A stretch of DNA of 64,000 bases from JABMQB01 sp963678235 (GCA_963678235.1 OY782766.1:372001-436000); one strand, 5' to 3'. Counted from the stretch's first letter, positions 53,849 through 62,978 are shown. The notes: generated by a model from the sequence alone, not told the origin. Translations and numbers: made by a program.

Positions 53849-55984
53849 CTAGTTTTGCTCAACCCCTTTTAAGGATAGCTGTATCCTTTTTCTGGGAATA
53901 TCCACCTGGATAATTTTAACTTTCACATGTTGGTGCAGTTTTACGATTTCATTAGGGTCGGAAATAAACTTATCGGCAAGTTCTGATATGTGTATTAACC
54001 CGGATTCTTTAATGCCCAAATCAACAAAAGCACCAAATTTGGTAATGTTGTTAACAATTCCGGGGATTATTTCACCAACTGTTAAGTCTTCTATTTTATA
54101 TATGCCGGCAGCGAATTCAAATACTTTAATAATTTGCCTCGGATCCCGTCCGGGTTTCCGGAGTTCTTTCAAAATGTCTGTTAAGGTTGGCAATCCAACT
54201 TTTCCACTGATGTATTTCTTCAAATCAATAGAATCAAGCAGCTCATCATTTGCAATTAAATTGTTTACTTTAAGTTTTAAATCGTTGGCAATTTTTTCAA
54301 CAATTTTATATGATTCAGGATGTACAGCCGACTGGTCAAGCGGATTCTTGGCGTCAGGTATCCTTAAAAATCCCGCTGCCTGTTCAAAAGCTTTATCACC
54401 CATTCGTGGCACTTTTTTAAGTTCATTTCTCGACTTAAACATGCCATTTTCTTTCCGGTAATCAACCAGGTTTTGTGCCAATTGGGGACCTAGTCCCGAA
54501 ATATACGTTAACAGGTGCTTACTCGCTGTATTTACATTTACGCCCACTTTGTTTACACTCAGTTCAACAACCGTATCGAGTGATTTTTTAAGTTCTTTCT
54601 GATCAACATCGTGTTGGTACTGTCCGACCCCAATTGCTTTTGGATCAATTTTAACCAACTCTGCCAAAGGATCCATTAATCTTCTTCCGATTGAAATTGC
54701 ACCCCTTACGGTTACATCGTATTGAGGGAATTCTTCCCTGGCTATGCTCGATGCTGAATACACAGAGGCACCATCTTCGCTAACCATGTAAACGCTCAAT
54801 TCACGGTCAAAATGCAGCTTTTTAATGAAATATTCCGTTTCTCGGCTGGCTGTTCCATTCCCAATTGCAATACCCTCAATTTGATAGGCACTCACCATCG
54901 ATGTGATTTTTTTTGCCGCCATTTTTCGTTCTTCCTGAGGTTTGTGCGGATATATATTTTCATTATGGAGCAGGTTTCCCTGTTCATCAAGGCAAACTAC
55001 TTTACACCCCGACTTATATCCCGGATCGATCGCCATTACCCTTTTTTGCCCAAGCGGCGCAGCCAGAAGAAGCTGTTTCAGGTTTTCTGCAAACACGCTG
55101 ATTGCTTCCTGATCGGCTTTTTCTTTGGCTAGTTTTGCAAACTCATTTTCAATGGATGGAAGCAATAATCGTTTGTAGCAGTCTTTCACTGCAAGAGCAA
55201 CCTGTTGCGAACTTTCATTTCTTCCCTGGACAAAGTAACGTTCAAGATTTTCAAGTGTTTCCGATTCATCGGGAGTGATACTGATTTTTAAGAAGCCTTC
55301 TTTTTCGCCTCTTCTCATTGCTAAAACCCTGTGTGATGGGCACTTTTTTAAGGGTTCTTCCCAATCAAAATAATCGCGAAATTTTTCACCATCTTCTTCT
55401 TTTCCTTTCACCACCTTTGATCGAATATGCGCATTTCGTTCAAATCTTTGCCGTACAATGTTTCTGGCTTTGGTGTTTTCGCTAATCCATTCTGCAATAA
55501 TGTCCCTTGCTCCGGATAATGCATCTTCCGTTGTTTCAACATCCTGGTTGATAAACGAATAGGCTTTTTCTTCGGGATCTTTTTCAAATTGTTTTATTAA
55601 AATTTTTGCTAGTGGTTCCAAGCCACGTTCTTTAGCAACCGAAGCCCTGGTTTTTTTCTTAGGTTTAAATGGCAGGTAAATATCCTCAAGTTCGGTGCTA
55701 CTAAAACAATTTTCAATTTGCGATTTCAATTGCGGGGTTAATTTTTCTTGTTCATCAATAGTCGTCAGAATTGTTGCTTTTCTTTTTTCTAATTCTTCAA
55801 ACTTCTCCGATTTTTCTTTTATTCGGGCAATCTGAACTTCATCAAGGCTTCCGGTTTTTTCTTTTCTGTATCTGGATATAAATGGTACTGTTGCCCCATT
55901 TTCCAGTAATTCAATGGTATTTTCAACCTGATGCATATTCAGGCTAAACGTTTCCGCAATTATTTGTATGATTTTTTTGTTCAT
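53849..55984 (-). CDS. tex: Tex-family RNA-binding transcription accessory protein
   Basis: Tex family protein (711 aa) with the N-terminal helical domain, the YqgF-like RNase H fold (MAIDPGYKSGCKVVCLD), the helix-hairpin-helix segment (VNTASKHLLTYISGLG, KVPRMGDKAFEQAAGFLRI) and a C-terminal S1 RNA-binding domain (about 640-708: GEIIPGIVNNITKFGAFVDLGIKESGLIH). Nucleic-acid binding and links to transcription are known for the family; the exact role is unsettled. A GAGTA element is immediately upstream of its start. Confidence 0.95.
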   Translation of the reverse strand: MNKKIIQIIAETFSLNMHQVENTIELLENGATVPFISRYRKEKTGSLDEVQIARIKEKSEKFEELEKRKATILTTIDEQEKLTPQLKSQIENCFSSTELEDIYLPFKPKKKTRASVAKERGLEPLAKILIKQFEKDPEEKAYSFINQDVETTEDALSGARDIIAEWISENTKARNIVRQRFERNAHIRSKVVKGKEEDGEKFRDYFDWEEPLKKCPSHRVLAMRRGEKEGFLKISITPDESETLENLERYFVQGRNESSQQVALAVKDCYKRLLLPSIENEFAKLAKEKADQEAISVFAENLKQLLLAAPLGQKRVMAIDPGYKSGCKVVCLDEQGNLLHNENIYPHKPQEERKMAAKKITSMVSAYQIEGIAIGNGTASRETEYFIKKLHFDRELSVYMVSEDGASVYSASSIAREEFPQYDVTVRGAISIGRRLMDPLAELVKIDPKAIGVGQYQHDVDQKELKKSLDTVVELSVNKVGVNVNTASKHLLTYISGLGPQLAQNLVDYRKENGMFKSRNELKKVPRMGDKAFEQAAGFLRIPDAKNPLDQSAVHPESYKIVEKIANDLKLKVNNLIANDELLDSIDLKKYISGKVGLPTLTDILKELRKPGRDPRQIIKVFEFAAGIYKIEDLTVGEIIPGIVNNITKFGAFVDLGIKESGLIHISELADKFISDPNEIVKLHQHVKVKIIQVDIPRKRIQLSLKGVEQN

Positions 55985-56144
55985 AATCTAGTTAATGGTT
56001 GAAAGCCTTTAATTCAATTGCTGATGCTTTCAGCTTTTTTTATGTATGTTGATTTTGGTAAAGAGATACGAGTATAGAGAAACTTATTTGTATTATCTTC
56101 TCTCGCTACTCTTTACTTTTTACTCATTTCTTTTCTTCAAAATT
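55985..56144 (-). repeat. Dispersed GAGTA-type intergenic element, copy C
   Basis: Directly upstream of the Tex start codon. It shares AATCTAGTTAATGGTTGAAA (55985-56004), GAGATACGAGTATAGAGAAA (56063-56082) and CTCTCGCTACTCTTTAC (about 56099-56115) in the order found in copies A and B. It is the most diverged copy. Confidence 0.45.
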
Positions 56145-56205
56145 GGATGTCAAAGGTAAAGAAAATCCAAAATTGCAGTCGAATTAAACAACTGTATTTT
56201 TAAGA

Positions 56206-56240
56206 TTGTTGTTAAAACAACGCTCAAATAATTATTTTTG
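56206..56240 (+). promoter_or_regulatory. Promoter of the zeta-toxin-like gene
   Basis: TTG elements (56206-56211) and an exact TATTTTTG -7 box (56233-56240) about 21 bp apart, 28 bp before the start codon. Confidence 0.5.
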
Positions 56241-56268
56241 CAAACTTATTAGTTACTTGAAAGAATAA

Positions 56269-56850
56269 ATGCCAAATATTTACATAATCGCAGGATGTAA
56301 CGGAGCTGGTAAAACCACGGCATCGTTCACGGTTTTGCCCGAAATGTTGGATTGCCATGAGTTTATTAATTCGGACGAAATAGCAAAGGGGCTTTCGCCG
56401 CTAAACTATTCAAATGCAGCCATTGAATCCGGAAAAATAATGCTAAAAAAAATTAATCAATTAATTGAGAAAGGCGTTGATTTTGCTTTTGAAACAACAC
56501 TTGCTGCAAAGGTATTTGTTCGTACTATTAAAAAGGCTAAAAAGGCGGGCTATCATGTAACCCTGCTATTTTTTTGGCTTGATTCGGTCCAGTTGGCAAA
56601 TGAACGTGTGAAAAACCGTGTGCTTGAAGGTGGGCACGATGTAAAGCCGGAGGTGGTGAAAAGAAGGTATTATGCCGGGCTTAAAAATTTGTTCGAGCTA
56701 TATTTGCCCATTTGTGATTATTGGATGCTTTTTGACAATTCGAGAATCCATTCTGAACTGATTGCAGAGGGGTATAAAGGAAATAGCATGGATATTAAAA
56801 ATAATATTATCTTTGACGCGATAAAATTGAATACTTTTTATGACGGCTAA
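56269..56850 (+). CDS. Zeta-toxin-like P-loop kinase
   Basis: 193-aa P-loop NTPase of the zeta toxin/AAA_33 group. Walker A GCNGAGKTT is at about residues 8-16. The INSDEIAKGLSP segment contributes the substrate-side Asp, DFAFETTLA follows, and a basic lid ERVKNR is present. Zeta toxins phosphorylate UDP-N-acetylglucosamine; many chromosomal relatives have unknown substrates. No epsilon-type antitoxin precedes it. A 53-codon ORF overlaps its end by 11 bp and may encode a partner. Confidence 0.87.
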   Translation: MPNIYIIAGCNGAGKTTASFTVLPEMLDCHEFINSDEIAKGLSPLNYSNAAIESGKIMLKKINQLIEKGVDFAFETTLAAKVFVRTIKKAKKAGYHVTLLFFWLDSVQLANERVKNRVLEGGHDVKPEVVKRRYYAGLKNLFELYLPICDYWMLFDNSRIHSELIAEGYKGNSMDIKNNIIFDAIKLNTFYDG

Positions 56851-57001
56851 GGAAAAAGTTATCAAAGAAAGAATTCTCGTAGGACTTGAAATTACACGCG
56901 AGAAACTACTTAAATTTAAGAAAGAAAGAAACCACAACTTTATTGTTTCAGATGGTGGGAAAGTAGTAAAAATTAGTCCACTTGAAGTAGAACATATCTA
57001 A
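56840..57001 (+). CDS. Small ORF overlapping the zeta-toxin-like gene, possible partner
   Basis: 53-codon ORF starting at ATG 56840, inside the last codons of the kinase gene (+1 frame, 11-bp overlap). The product begins MTAKEKVIKERILVGLEITR, is basic and helical in its N-terminal half, and ends VVKISPLEVEHI. No family is recognised. Translational coupling and composition suggest a real gene. A role as antitoxin or regulator is inference. A hairpin terminator follows at 57122. Confidence 0.6.
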   Translation: MTAKEKVIKERILVGLEITREKLLKFKKERNHNFIVSDGGKVVKISPLEVEHI

Positions 57002-57121
57002 AACCGCATCCCTTTTTTTACAATTTCAGACGTTTATTTGAATGAAATTTGTTAAAAAAAGTTAAAAACAATAAGTTTTCAGGGATGTAGCAAAGATTAC
57101 TCTCAAAAGAAGATATTTAAA

Positions 57122-57152
57122 AGGCACTCATATTTCAAGAGTGTCTTTTTTT
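57122..57152 (+). terminator. Terminator after the zeta-like gene pair
   Basis: 8-pair stem AGGCACTC / GAGTGTCT (one G-T) with a 9-nt loop and a seven-T run. Confidence 0.85.
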
Positions 57153-57176
57153 ATGCGGCTACTACCACATTTTTAT

Positions 57177-57184
57177 TATTTTTG
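57177..57184 (+). promoter_or_regulatory. Candidate -7 box of ffh
   Basis: TATTTTTG is an exact TAnnTTTG match, 53 bp before the ffh start. No clear -33 element is visible. Confidence 0.45.
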
Positions 57185-57237
57185 CAGCAAATTAGCAAGC
57201 CCCAATTGGGTTGTAAAAGAGATAAATTCAAAAGAAT

Positions 57238-58575
57238 ATGTTTGACAATTTAAGTGATAGGCTCGAGAAGTCGTTTAAACTGCTTAAAGGGCAGGGGAAA
57301 ATTACCGAAATCAATGTTGCTGAAACATTAAAAGATATTCGAAGGGCATTATTGGATGCTGATGTCAACTTTAAAATAGCAAAAACCTTTACGGATACTG
57401 TAAAGAGAAAAGCCCTTGGGCAGGATGTACTTACAGCCGTGAAGCCTGGTCAGATGATGACCAAAATTGTGCATGACGAACTTGCCGAATTAATGGGTGG
57501 TACTTTTACCGATATAAACCTAAAAGGAAATCCGTCAATTATTTTGATGTCAGGGTTGCAAGGATCTGGTAAAACAACATTCTCAGGTAAACTGGCCAAC
57601 CTTTTAAAATCGAAAAAAGGGAAAAACCCAATGATGGTGGCGTGTGATGTTTATCGTCCGGCTGCAATTGAGCAGTTAAAAGTTCTTGGGGAGCAAATAA
57701 ATGTACCTGTTTATTCAGATATCGAGCAGAAAGATCCTGTTAAAATTGCCAAAGCAGCGATTAAGGAAGCAAAGCAAAAAGGGAATGATTTGGTAATCAT
57801 TGATACCGCTGGACGTTTGGCAATTGATGAGCAAATGATGAACGAAATTGCCTCCATTAAAAAGGCAGTTGATCCGGACGAAATTTTGTTTGTGGTCGAT
57901 TCAATGACTGGTCAGGATGCTGTGAATACCGCTAAAGAGTTTAATGATCGCCTTGATTTTGATGGTGTTGTGCTTACCAAATTAGATGGTGATACAAGAG
58001 GTGGTGCCGCATTATCTATTCGGTCGGTAGTTACCAAACCGATCAAGTTTGTTGGTACGGGCGAAAAAATGGATGCACTTGATGTTTTCCATCCGAACCG
58101 AATGGCAGACCGTATTCTTGGAATGGGTGATATTGTTTCGCTTGTTGAAAAAGCACAGGAGCAATTTGACGAGGCGGAAGCAAAGAAATTGCAGGAGAAA
58201 CTTGCAAAAAACCAATTTAATTTCAACGATTTTTTAAAGCAAATTAACCAAATCAAGAAAATGGGTAACCTCAAAGATGTTGCTTCAATGATTCCGGGAA
58301 TGGGGAAAGCTTTAAAAAATGTGGATATGGATGACGATGCATTTAAGCACATCGAAGCCATCATTTATTCAATGACGAAGCCTGAAAGGGAAAATCCGGC
58401 ATTGTTGAATGGTAGCAGGCGTAAAAGGATTGCCGATGGATCAGGAACAAGTATCCAGGAAGTTAACCGTTTGTTGAAACAATTTACAGAAACCAGGAAA
58501 ATGATGAAGATGGTTTCGCAGGGTAAAAACATGCAACGAATGATGAGTGGATTGAGCCAAAAAAGGAGGTTTTAA
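57238..58575 (+). CDS. ffh: Signal recognition particle protein Ffh
   Basis: GTPase subunit of SRP that targets nascent membrane proteins to FtsY/SecYEG. N domain (about 1-85), G domain with P-loop GLQGSGKTT (106-114), DTAGRL and TKLDGDTRGG, and a Met-rich M domain (about 300-445, ending MMKMVSQGKNMQRMMSGLSQ) that binds the signal peptide and SRP RNA. 445 aa is the normal length. folD follows after 48 bp. No SRP RNA gene was recognised nearby. Confidence 0.97.
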   Translation: MFDNLSDRLEKSFKLLKGQGKITEINVAETLKDIRRALLDADVNFKIAKTFTDTVKRKALGQDVLTAVKPGQMMTKIVHDELAELMGGTFTDINLKGNPSIILMSGLQGSGKTTFSGKLANLLKSKKGKNPMMVACDVYRPAAIEQLKVLGEQINVPVYSDIEQKDPVKIAKAAIKEAKQKGNDLVIIDTAGRLAIDEQMMNEIASIKKAVDPDEILFVVDSMTGQDAVNTAKEFNDRLDFDGVVLTKLDGDTRGGAALSIRSVVTKPIKFVGTGEKMDALDVFHPNRMADRILGMGDIVSLVEKAQEQFDEAEAKKLQEKLAKNQFNFNDFLKQINQIKKMGNLKDVASMIPGMGKALKNVDMDDDAFKHIEAIIYSMTKPERENPALLNGSRRKRIADGSGTSIQEVNRLLKQFTETRKMMKMVSQGKNMQRMMSGLSQKRRF

Positions 58576-58623
58576 AGGTTCAATTTATCTTGAAAAATCA
58601 ATTTATAAATAAATTATACATTA

Positions 58624-59499
58624 ATGATTCTTATAGACGGTAAAAAAATTGCTTCAGAAATAAAAGCAGAAATAGCAGAAGAAGTAAAAGAAATTGTTTC
58701 TTCAGGTAAACGGGCACCTCATTTGGCTGCAATACTTGTTGGGCACGATGGAGGAAGTGAAACTTATGTGGCCTACAAAATCAAAGATTGTGAAGCAGTC
58801 GGTTTTAAGTCAACTTTGGTTCGTTTTGAAGACGATGTTACCGAAGATGAATTGCTGGGAAAAATTGATGAATTAAACAAAGATGATGAGCTTGACGGGT
58901 TTATCGTTCAATTGCCATTGCCAAAGCACATTTCTGAGCAAAAAATAATAGAAGCCATTAATCCTGAAAAAGATGTGGATGGGTTTCATCCAATCAATGT
59001 TGGAAGGACTGTAATCGGATTGCCATCTTTTGTTTCGGCAACACCATTTGGTATTATTGAGTTGCTTAAAAGGTATAATATTGAAACCAGTGGAAAGAAT
59101 TGTGTGGTGATTGGAAGAAGTAATATCGTTGGCCGCCCATTAAGCATTTTAATGTCGCAAAAAAGTATAAATGCCACGGTAACTGTAGCGCATAGCCGCA
59201 CTAAAAACCTGAAAGAACTTTGTAAAAGCGCTGATATATTGATCCCTGCACTGGGAAACCCTGAATTTGTAACCAAAGATATGGTTAAGGAAGGTGCAGT
59301 TGTAATTGATGTTGGAACTACAAGGGTTAAATCGGACCAAACCAAATCGGGTTGGAAACTTAAAGGTGATGTTTTATTTGACGAGGTTGCCGAAGGTTGT
59401 TCTTATATAACTCCGGTGCCAGGAGGTGTTGGTCCAATGACCAGGGTATCTTTATTGCTTAACACCTTATTATCGGCAAAAAAAGAAATATACAAATAA
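58624..59499 (+). CDS. folD: FolD methylenetetrahydrofolate dehydrogenase/cyclohydrolase
   Basis: Bifunctional enzyme of one-carbon metabolism, 291 aa. Catalytic-site motifs AILVGHDGGSETYVAYKIKDCE (Tyr and Lys in YVAYK), FIVQLPLPKHI and PEKDVDGFHPINVGR are present. The NADP-binding GRSNIVGRPLSILMS and the C-terminal TPVPGGVGPMT complete the family set. It is likely co-transcribed with ffh and ends at the terminator at 59522. Confidence 0.97.
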   Translation: MILIDGKKIASEIKAEIAEEVKEIVSSGKRAPHLAAILVGHDGGSETYVAYKIKDCEAVGFKSTLVRFEDDVTEDELLGKIDELNKDDELDGFIVQLPLPKHISEQKIIEAINPEKDVDGFHPINVGRTVIGLPSFVSATPFGIIELLKRYNIETSGKNCVVIGRSNIVGRPLSILMSQKSINATVTVAHSRTKNLKELCKSADILIPALGNPEFVTKDMVKEGAVVIDVGTTRVKSDQTKSGWKLKGDVLFDEVAEGCSYITPVPGGVGPMTRVSLLLNTLLSAKKEIYK

Positions 59500-59521
59500 T
59501 AGCTTGTTTTTGAAGCTTGGT

Positions 59522-59560
59522 AAGGGTCTATAAATTAGTTGTTTATAGACCTTTATTTTT
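59522..59560 (+). terminator. Terminator after folD
   Basis: 13-pair stem AAGGGTCTATAAA / TTTATAGACCTTT (one G-T) with a 7-nt loop and an AT-T-rich tail. Confidence 0.85.
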
Positions 59561-59660
59561 AGCGTTAGTCTAAATTTTCGCAGAATTCTTGTTAGAATGA
59601 CTCTAAATTAGATGTGTTTAATACGAAATAGTACCAATTTCATAGTGTTTGTCAACACAT

Positions 59661-59693
59661 TTTGAGTTTATTAGGTTTATTTTTTTATTTTTG
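59661..59693 (+). promoter_or_regulatory. Promoter of the PUR-family gene
   Basis: TTTG (59661-59664) and TATTTTTG (59686-59693) with 21 bp between them fit the Bacteroidota -33/-7 consensus well. The start codon lies 37 bp downstream. Confidence 0.65.
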
Positions 59694-59730
59694 AAAAGGT
59701 ATCTAACTAATTAATATAACTATTTTAACC

Positions 59731-60147
59731 ATGGATGGCTTTTCTAAAAAAGAAGGAACGAATGATGGTGGGAGTAAATTTAAGCAAGAAATTCATTCGA
59801 AAGTAATCAGGGCTGGAAAGAGAACCTATTTTTTTGATGTAAAAAGTACCCGCAACGAAGAGTATTATTTGACCATTACTGAAAGCAAAAAGAAATTTGA
59901 AAACGATGGTCGGTTTCATTTCGAGAAACACAAGATTTTTCTTTACAAAGAAGATTTTGACAAATTTGCAGATAGTTTAGAAGAAATTATCCATTACATC
60001 CGGAATAACCAGCCGGAAATACAGGATACAGAAGATTCAGGTTCATATATGGATTCCCCAATAGACGAGGTTAAAGATGAGGCCGAAGTGTCAAAAGAAT
60101 TAGAAAAAGATTATACCAGTATTGAATTTGAAGACCTGGTTAAGTAA
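59731..60147 (+). CDS. PUR-family (DUF3276) nucleic-acid-binding protein
   Basis: 138 aa with one PUR/DUF3276 repeat (about 18-95): KFKQEIHSKVIRAGKRTYFFDVKSTRNEEYYLTITESKKKF...FEKHKIFLYKEDFDKF, the pattern shared by small Bacteroidota and spirochaete Pur-alpha-like proteins. The acidic tail (about 100-138) is unordered. DNA/RNA binding is known for related proteins; its target here is unknown. Strong own promoter and bidirectional terminator suggest abundant, independent expression. Confidence 0.9.
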   Translation: MDGFSKKEGTNDGGSKFKQEIHSKVIRAGKRTYFFDVKSTRNEEYYLTITESKKKFENDGRFHFEKHKIFLYKEDFDKFADSLEEIIHYIRNNQPEIQDTEDSGSYMDSPIDEVKDEAEVSKELEKDYTSIEFEDLVK

Positions 60148-60170
60148 AACGCACAAATTAAGAGATATTG

Positions 60171-60207
60171 AAGTGCTGATATGGTAAAACTATCAGCACT
60201 TTTTTTA
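60171..60207. terminator. Bidirectional terminator between the PUR and DnaJ-like genes
   Basis: Perfect 11-bp stem AAGTGCTGATA / TATCAGCACTT with a 9-nt loop and a T-run on the plus strand. It overlaps the stop region of the convergent gene. Confidence 0.88.
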
Positions 60208-60939
60208 TGCCATATTTCTTTCTTTTTTAATTTGTTCGTAAGCCTCGCCAACTTTCTGAAATTTTTCTTTTGCGGTTTTTTGGAAATCTTCACCCAAGTA
60301 ATTCACTTTATCCGGATGATATTTCATGGCCATTCTGCGGTAAGCTTTCTTCACATCGTCGTCTGAGGCATCCTTTGAAATTTCCAGGATTTTATATGCA
60401 TAACCAGTATCCTTAACAAACATTGCTTTTATGGATTCAATATCGGGTGTATTGATCCCCATTGCAACGCAAATTTGTTCAATCAGTTTTAGCTCCCTTT
60501 CGTCAACATGCCCGTCGGCATTGGCAATCCCAAACAAAAAATGAATCAATTGCAGCCTTGATGAGTAATTCATGTTTTGCTTAATTTGTAAGCAAACTTC
60601 CGTAACCGGGATTTCCTGTTTTAAGATATCTTTTAAAATGGAAATAGCTTCAGCTGCCGACTCTTGCCCAAAATTATGGACAAGGAATTTTTTCACATAA
60701 TCCAATTCCGATTTAAGTACCTTTCCATCAGCTTTCATGGTTGCTGCAACCAGCACCAACAAACTTGAAACATACCCCCCGGTTGTTGACCTTCCGGATC
60801 GGCTGTAAGGTGAACGTGAACTGTGTACATTGCCCGAACCATCGACCATTGAACCAATTGCAAATCCAAATATCGCGCCAATTGGACCACCAATAGCCCA
60901 ACCAAGTCCACCACCAATCCATTTTCCAAATTTTGCCAT
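60205..60939 (-). CDS. TerB-DnaJ domain co-chaperone (DjlA-like)
   Basis: 244-aa protein with a Gly-rich N-terminus (GKWIGGGLGWAIGGPIGAIFGFAIGSMV) that may insert in the membrane, a TerB-like helical domain (about 55-165: LLVLVAATMKADGKVLKSELDYVKKF; GIANADGHVDERELKLIEQIC) and a C-terminal J domain (about 180-244) with the HPD motif that stimulates DnaK. This order matches DjlA-like proteins. It starts 3 bp after coaE, so it is in the same operon. Confidence 0.9.
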   Translation of the reverse strand: MAKFGKWIGGGLGWAIGGPIGAIFGFAIGSMVDGSGNVHSSRSPYSRSGRSTTGGYVSSLLVLVAATMKADGKVLKSELDYVKKFLVHNFGQESAAEAISILKDILKQEIPVTEVCLQIKQNMNYSSRLQLIHFLFGIANADGHVDERELKLIEQICVAMGINTPDIESIKAMFVKDTGYAYKILEISKDASDDDVKKAYRRMAMKYHPDKVNYLGEDFQKTAKEKFQKVGEAYEQIKKERNMA

Positions 60940-60942
60940 ATG

Positions 60943-61542
60943 TCAATTTTTATTTTTAGTTAATTGCGTGAGATACTCGTGTATGTTGAGTACCTGTGGT
61001 ATTAACATTTTATTGTTGTTATCAATTATTTCGTCAGCAAACCCTTTTTTTTGTTGATCGTCCCATTGTTTCGAAATGCGTTCCAGAACCATTTCCCTAT
61101 CCAGTTTATCCCTTTTTATTACCCTGTTAATCCTTGTTTCTTCATGAGCAACAACAAGTATTGTTTTGTCCATTAACTTGTAAAAACCACTTTCAATTAA
61201 AATCGCCGCTTCATGCAAAACATACGCTGAATTTTGACGGGAAAACCATTCGTGGAAATTTTCCCGTACCAAAGGATGTACCAGGGAATTCAGTTTTTGC
61301 AATGCAAAGTCATCATTAAAAACAATAGAAGCCAATTTTTTTCGGTCAACGGTATTGTTCCCACTATAAATTGAAGTGCCGAAAAGGCGAATAAGCTCCT
61401 CTTTAATCAGCGGATTATCATTTAGTAGGTTTCTTGCAACAATATCTGCTTCAAAAACAGGAACACCAAGGCATTTAAAAATCTCACAAACCACCGATTT
61501 GCCGCTACCAATTCCTCCAGTAATACCAACTTTCAAAGTCAT
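60943..61542 (-). CDS. coaE: Dephospho-CoA kinase
   Basis: Last step of coenzyme A biosynthesis, phosphorylating dephospho-CoA. 199 aa with P-loop GITGGIGSGKS (about residues 6-16), VFEADIVAR, and the lid/CoA-binding VHPLVRENF. The start overlaps the YbbR gene by 4 bp and the DnaJ-like gene follows after 3 bp. Confidence 0.95.
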   Translation of the reverse strand: MTLKVGITGGIGSGKSVVCEIFKCLGVPVFEADIVARNLLNDNPLIKEELIRLFGTSIYSGNNTVDRKKLASIVFNDDFALQKLNSLVHPLVRENFHEWFSRQNSAYVLHEAAILIESGFYKLMDKTILVVAHEETRINRVIKRDKLDREMVLERISKQWDDQQKKGFADEIIDNNNKMLIPQVLNIHEYLTQLTKNKN

Positions 61543-62537
61543 TTTTTCTGTTTTTCGATGAGGTACTCGAGGTTCATTGGTGTATATTTTAAATCGAGAA
61601 TATATTCAGGCGATTTTTTAACTTGAACACCAACATTTGGTTTCCCTTCTAAAATATCGGCGAAAGGCACAACAAAGCGGAAATCGCTTTCGCCAATGTC
61701 GGAAAATTTATCTAATCCGACCATGAATGAAACTTTTAATGTAGATGGGAATAATTTAATCTTAACCGAGTCGGGTTTTCCGGCAATTACAATAGGTGAG
61801 TTAATCACTTTTTCGGTAAACTGACTAACGGGTATTTTAACCTTTATTTTTTTTACTGAAAGACTGGTTTTGTCTGGCTCAATTAAATCCAACTCTTCTT
61901 CTACCATTTGGTCTAAGCCTTCAAATATCTTCTTTTGGGTATAAATGGTGTCAATTTTCTCCAGAATTGATCCCGGCCCTTCAATACTTACTTCTTTTGG
62001 CTCGATACTGATTGGTGAAGACAAGTTGTTGTGTTGCTTAAATTTAAGGTCAATATTGACAGCAACCGGAACAAGTTTGGTTTTCATGCTATCAAGAACA
62101 ATCGTAAACGACGAAGGGTATATTTCCGAAATCTTTATTTCATTACTTACTTGTTGCGAAATCCTGTTGGTCAGCGAAATTGTATTGACTGTATAAATAT
62201 TATTTTGACCTTGTTGGCTTTTTACCATATTGTTTACATTCAAAACTATTGGTGTAAACGATAGGTGCAGTTTATGTCTTAGCAATGTAAAGCCATGCGC
62301 GTTCACTTTTAATGTAAAATGCTTTGGCAAATCGTTCACCAAAAATTGCTGTTTGGGCATGTTTACATATTTCACCGGATAATCAATTTGAGTTGTATAA
62401 TCTTTCCCCAGGGCATTTAAAAACCACAAAACAGTTGCAATTAACAGGCAGATTAAAAATATTACAATCCTACTGTCTTGTTTGTATTTTTCTATCTTGA
62501 AATACCCGGAATATTTATTTAACAGTTTATTATCCAT
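61539..62537 (-). CDS. YbbR-like (CdaR family) membrane-anchored protein
   Basis: 332 aa from ATG 62537 (MDNKLLNKY); an in-frame TTG at 62567 would add ten residues without family support. One N-terminal transmembrane helix (SRIVIFLICLLIATVLWFLNAL) is followed by YbbR-type beta domains outside the membrane, with YPVKYVNMPKQQFL and repeated SIEGPGSILEKI-like segments. In Firmicutes YbbR/CdaR regulates a diadenylate cyclase; no such gene is in the window. Pairing with coaE by a 4-bp overlap is visible. Confidence 0.85.
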   Translation of the reverse strand: MDNKLLNKYSGYFKIEKYKQDSRIVIFLICLLIATVLWFLNALGKDYTTQIDYPVKYVNMPKQQFLVNDLPKHFTLKVNAHGFTLLRHKLHLSFTPIVLNVNNMVKSQQGQNNIYTVNTISLTNRISQQVSNEIKISEIYPSSFTIVLDSMKTKLVPVAVNIDLKFKQHNNLSSPISIEPKEVSIEGPGSILEKIDTIYTQKKIFEGLDQMVEEELDLIEPDKTSLSVKKIKVKIPVSQFTEKVINSPIVIAGKPDSVKIKLFPSTLKVSFMVGLDKFSDIGESDFRFVVPFADILEGKPNVGVQVKKSPEYILDLKYTPMNLEYLIEKQKK

Positions 62538-62596
62538 TCGATTTGTTTGATGAACAAAAATAGCCAATTCATAGCATATCCAAGGAAAATTTGGGA

Positions 62597-62627
62597 CAAA
62601 AAAAAGGGTTGATAAAAAACCAACCCT
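62597..62627 (-). terminator. Terminator after yajC (minus strand)
   Basis: Read on the minus strand: stem AGGGTTG / CAACCCT with a 9-nt T-rich loop, followed by a long T-run. It lies 24 bp after the yajC stop. Confidence 0.82.
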
Positions 62628-62650
62628 CTCGACTATTTATTTTGTGTCTT

Positions 62651-62968
62651 TTATTTTTGTTGCGGAGCGTCTGACATATCTTTTACAACAGCACTCTTGT
62701 CAACTTTTAAACTTACTTCTTTATCGACTTGTAAGATTACTACATTGTCTTTAATGTCGGTTACTTTTCCATAAATTCCACCGGTTGTAACCACTTTATC
62801 GCCTTTTGCCAAACTTTCACGAAAAGTCCTTAACTCTTTTTGACGTTTCATTTGTGGCCTGATCATAAAGAAATAAAAAACGGCTACGACTAATATTAGT
62901 GGAAGAAAGGACATTAATGGGTTGGCATCTTGCCCTTGTGGTTGTGTCATTAATAAAATAGAATTCAT
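62651..62968 (-). CDS. yajC: Preprotein translocase accessory subunit YajC
   Basis: Small Sec accessory membrane protein, 105 aa from ATG 62968 (an upstream in-frame TTG at 62977 adds three residues). One transmembrane helix (LMSFLPLILVVAVFYFFMIRPQ) is followed by KRQKELRTFRESLAKGDKVVTTGGIYGKV and a small basic beta domain. The motif MIRPQxKRQKE is diagnostic. It is the last gene of the nusB-DUF1573-yajC operon, a common Bacteroidota arrangement. Confidence 0.95.
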   Translation of the reverse strand: MNSILLMTQPQGQDANPLMSFLPLILVVAVFYFFMIRPQMKRQKELRTFRESLAKGDKVVTTGGIYGKVTDIKDNVVILQVDKEVSLKVDKSAVVKDMSDAPQQK

Positions 62969-62978
62969 AATATTCAAA

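Noticed and set aside
57002..57237. Small RNA gene such as SRP RNA upstream of ffh
   Set aside because: Only a terminator hairpin and a -7 box are visible; no GNAR tetraloop domain or other SRP RNA signature was found.
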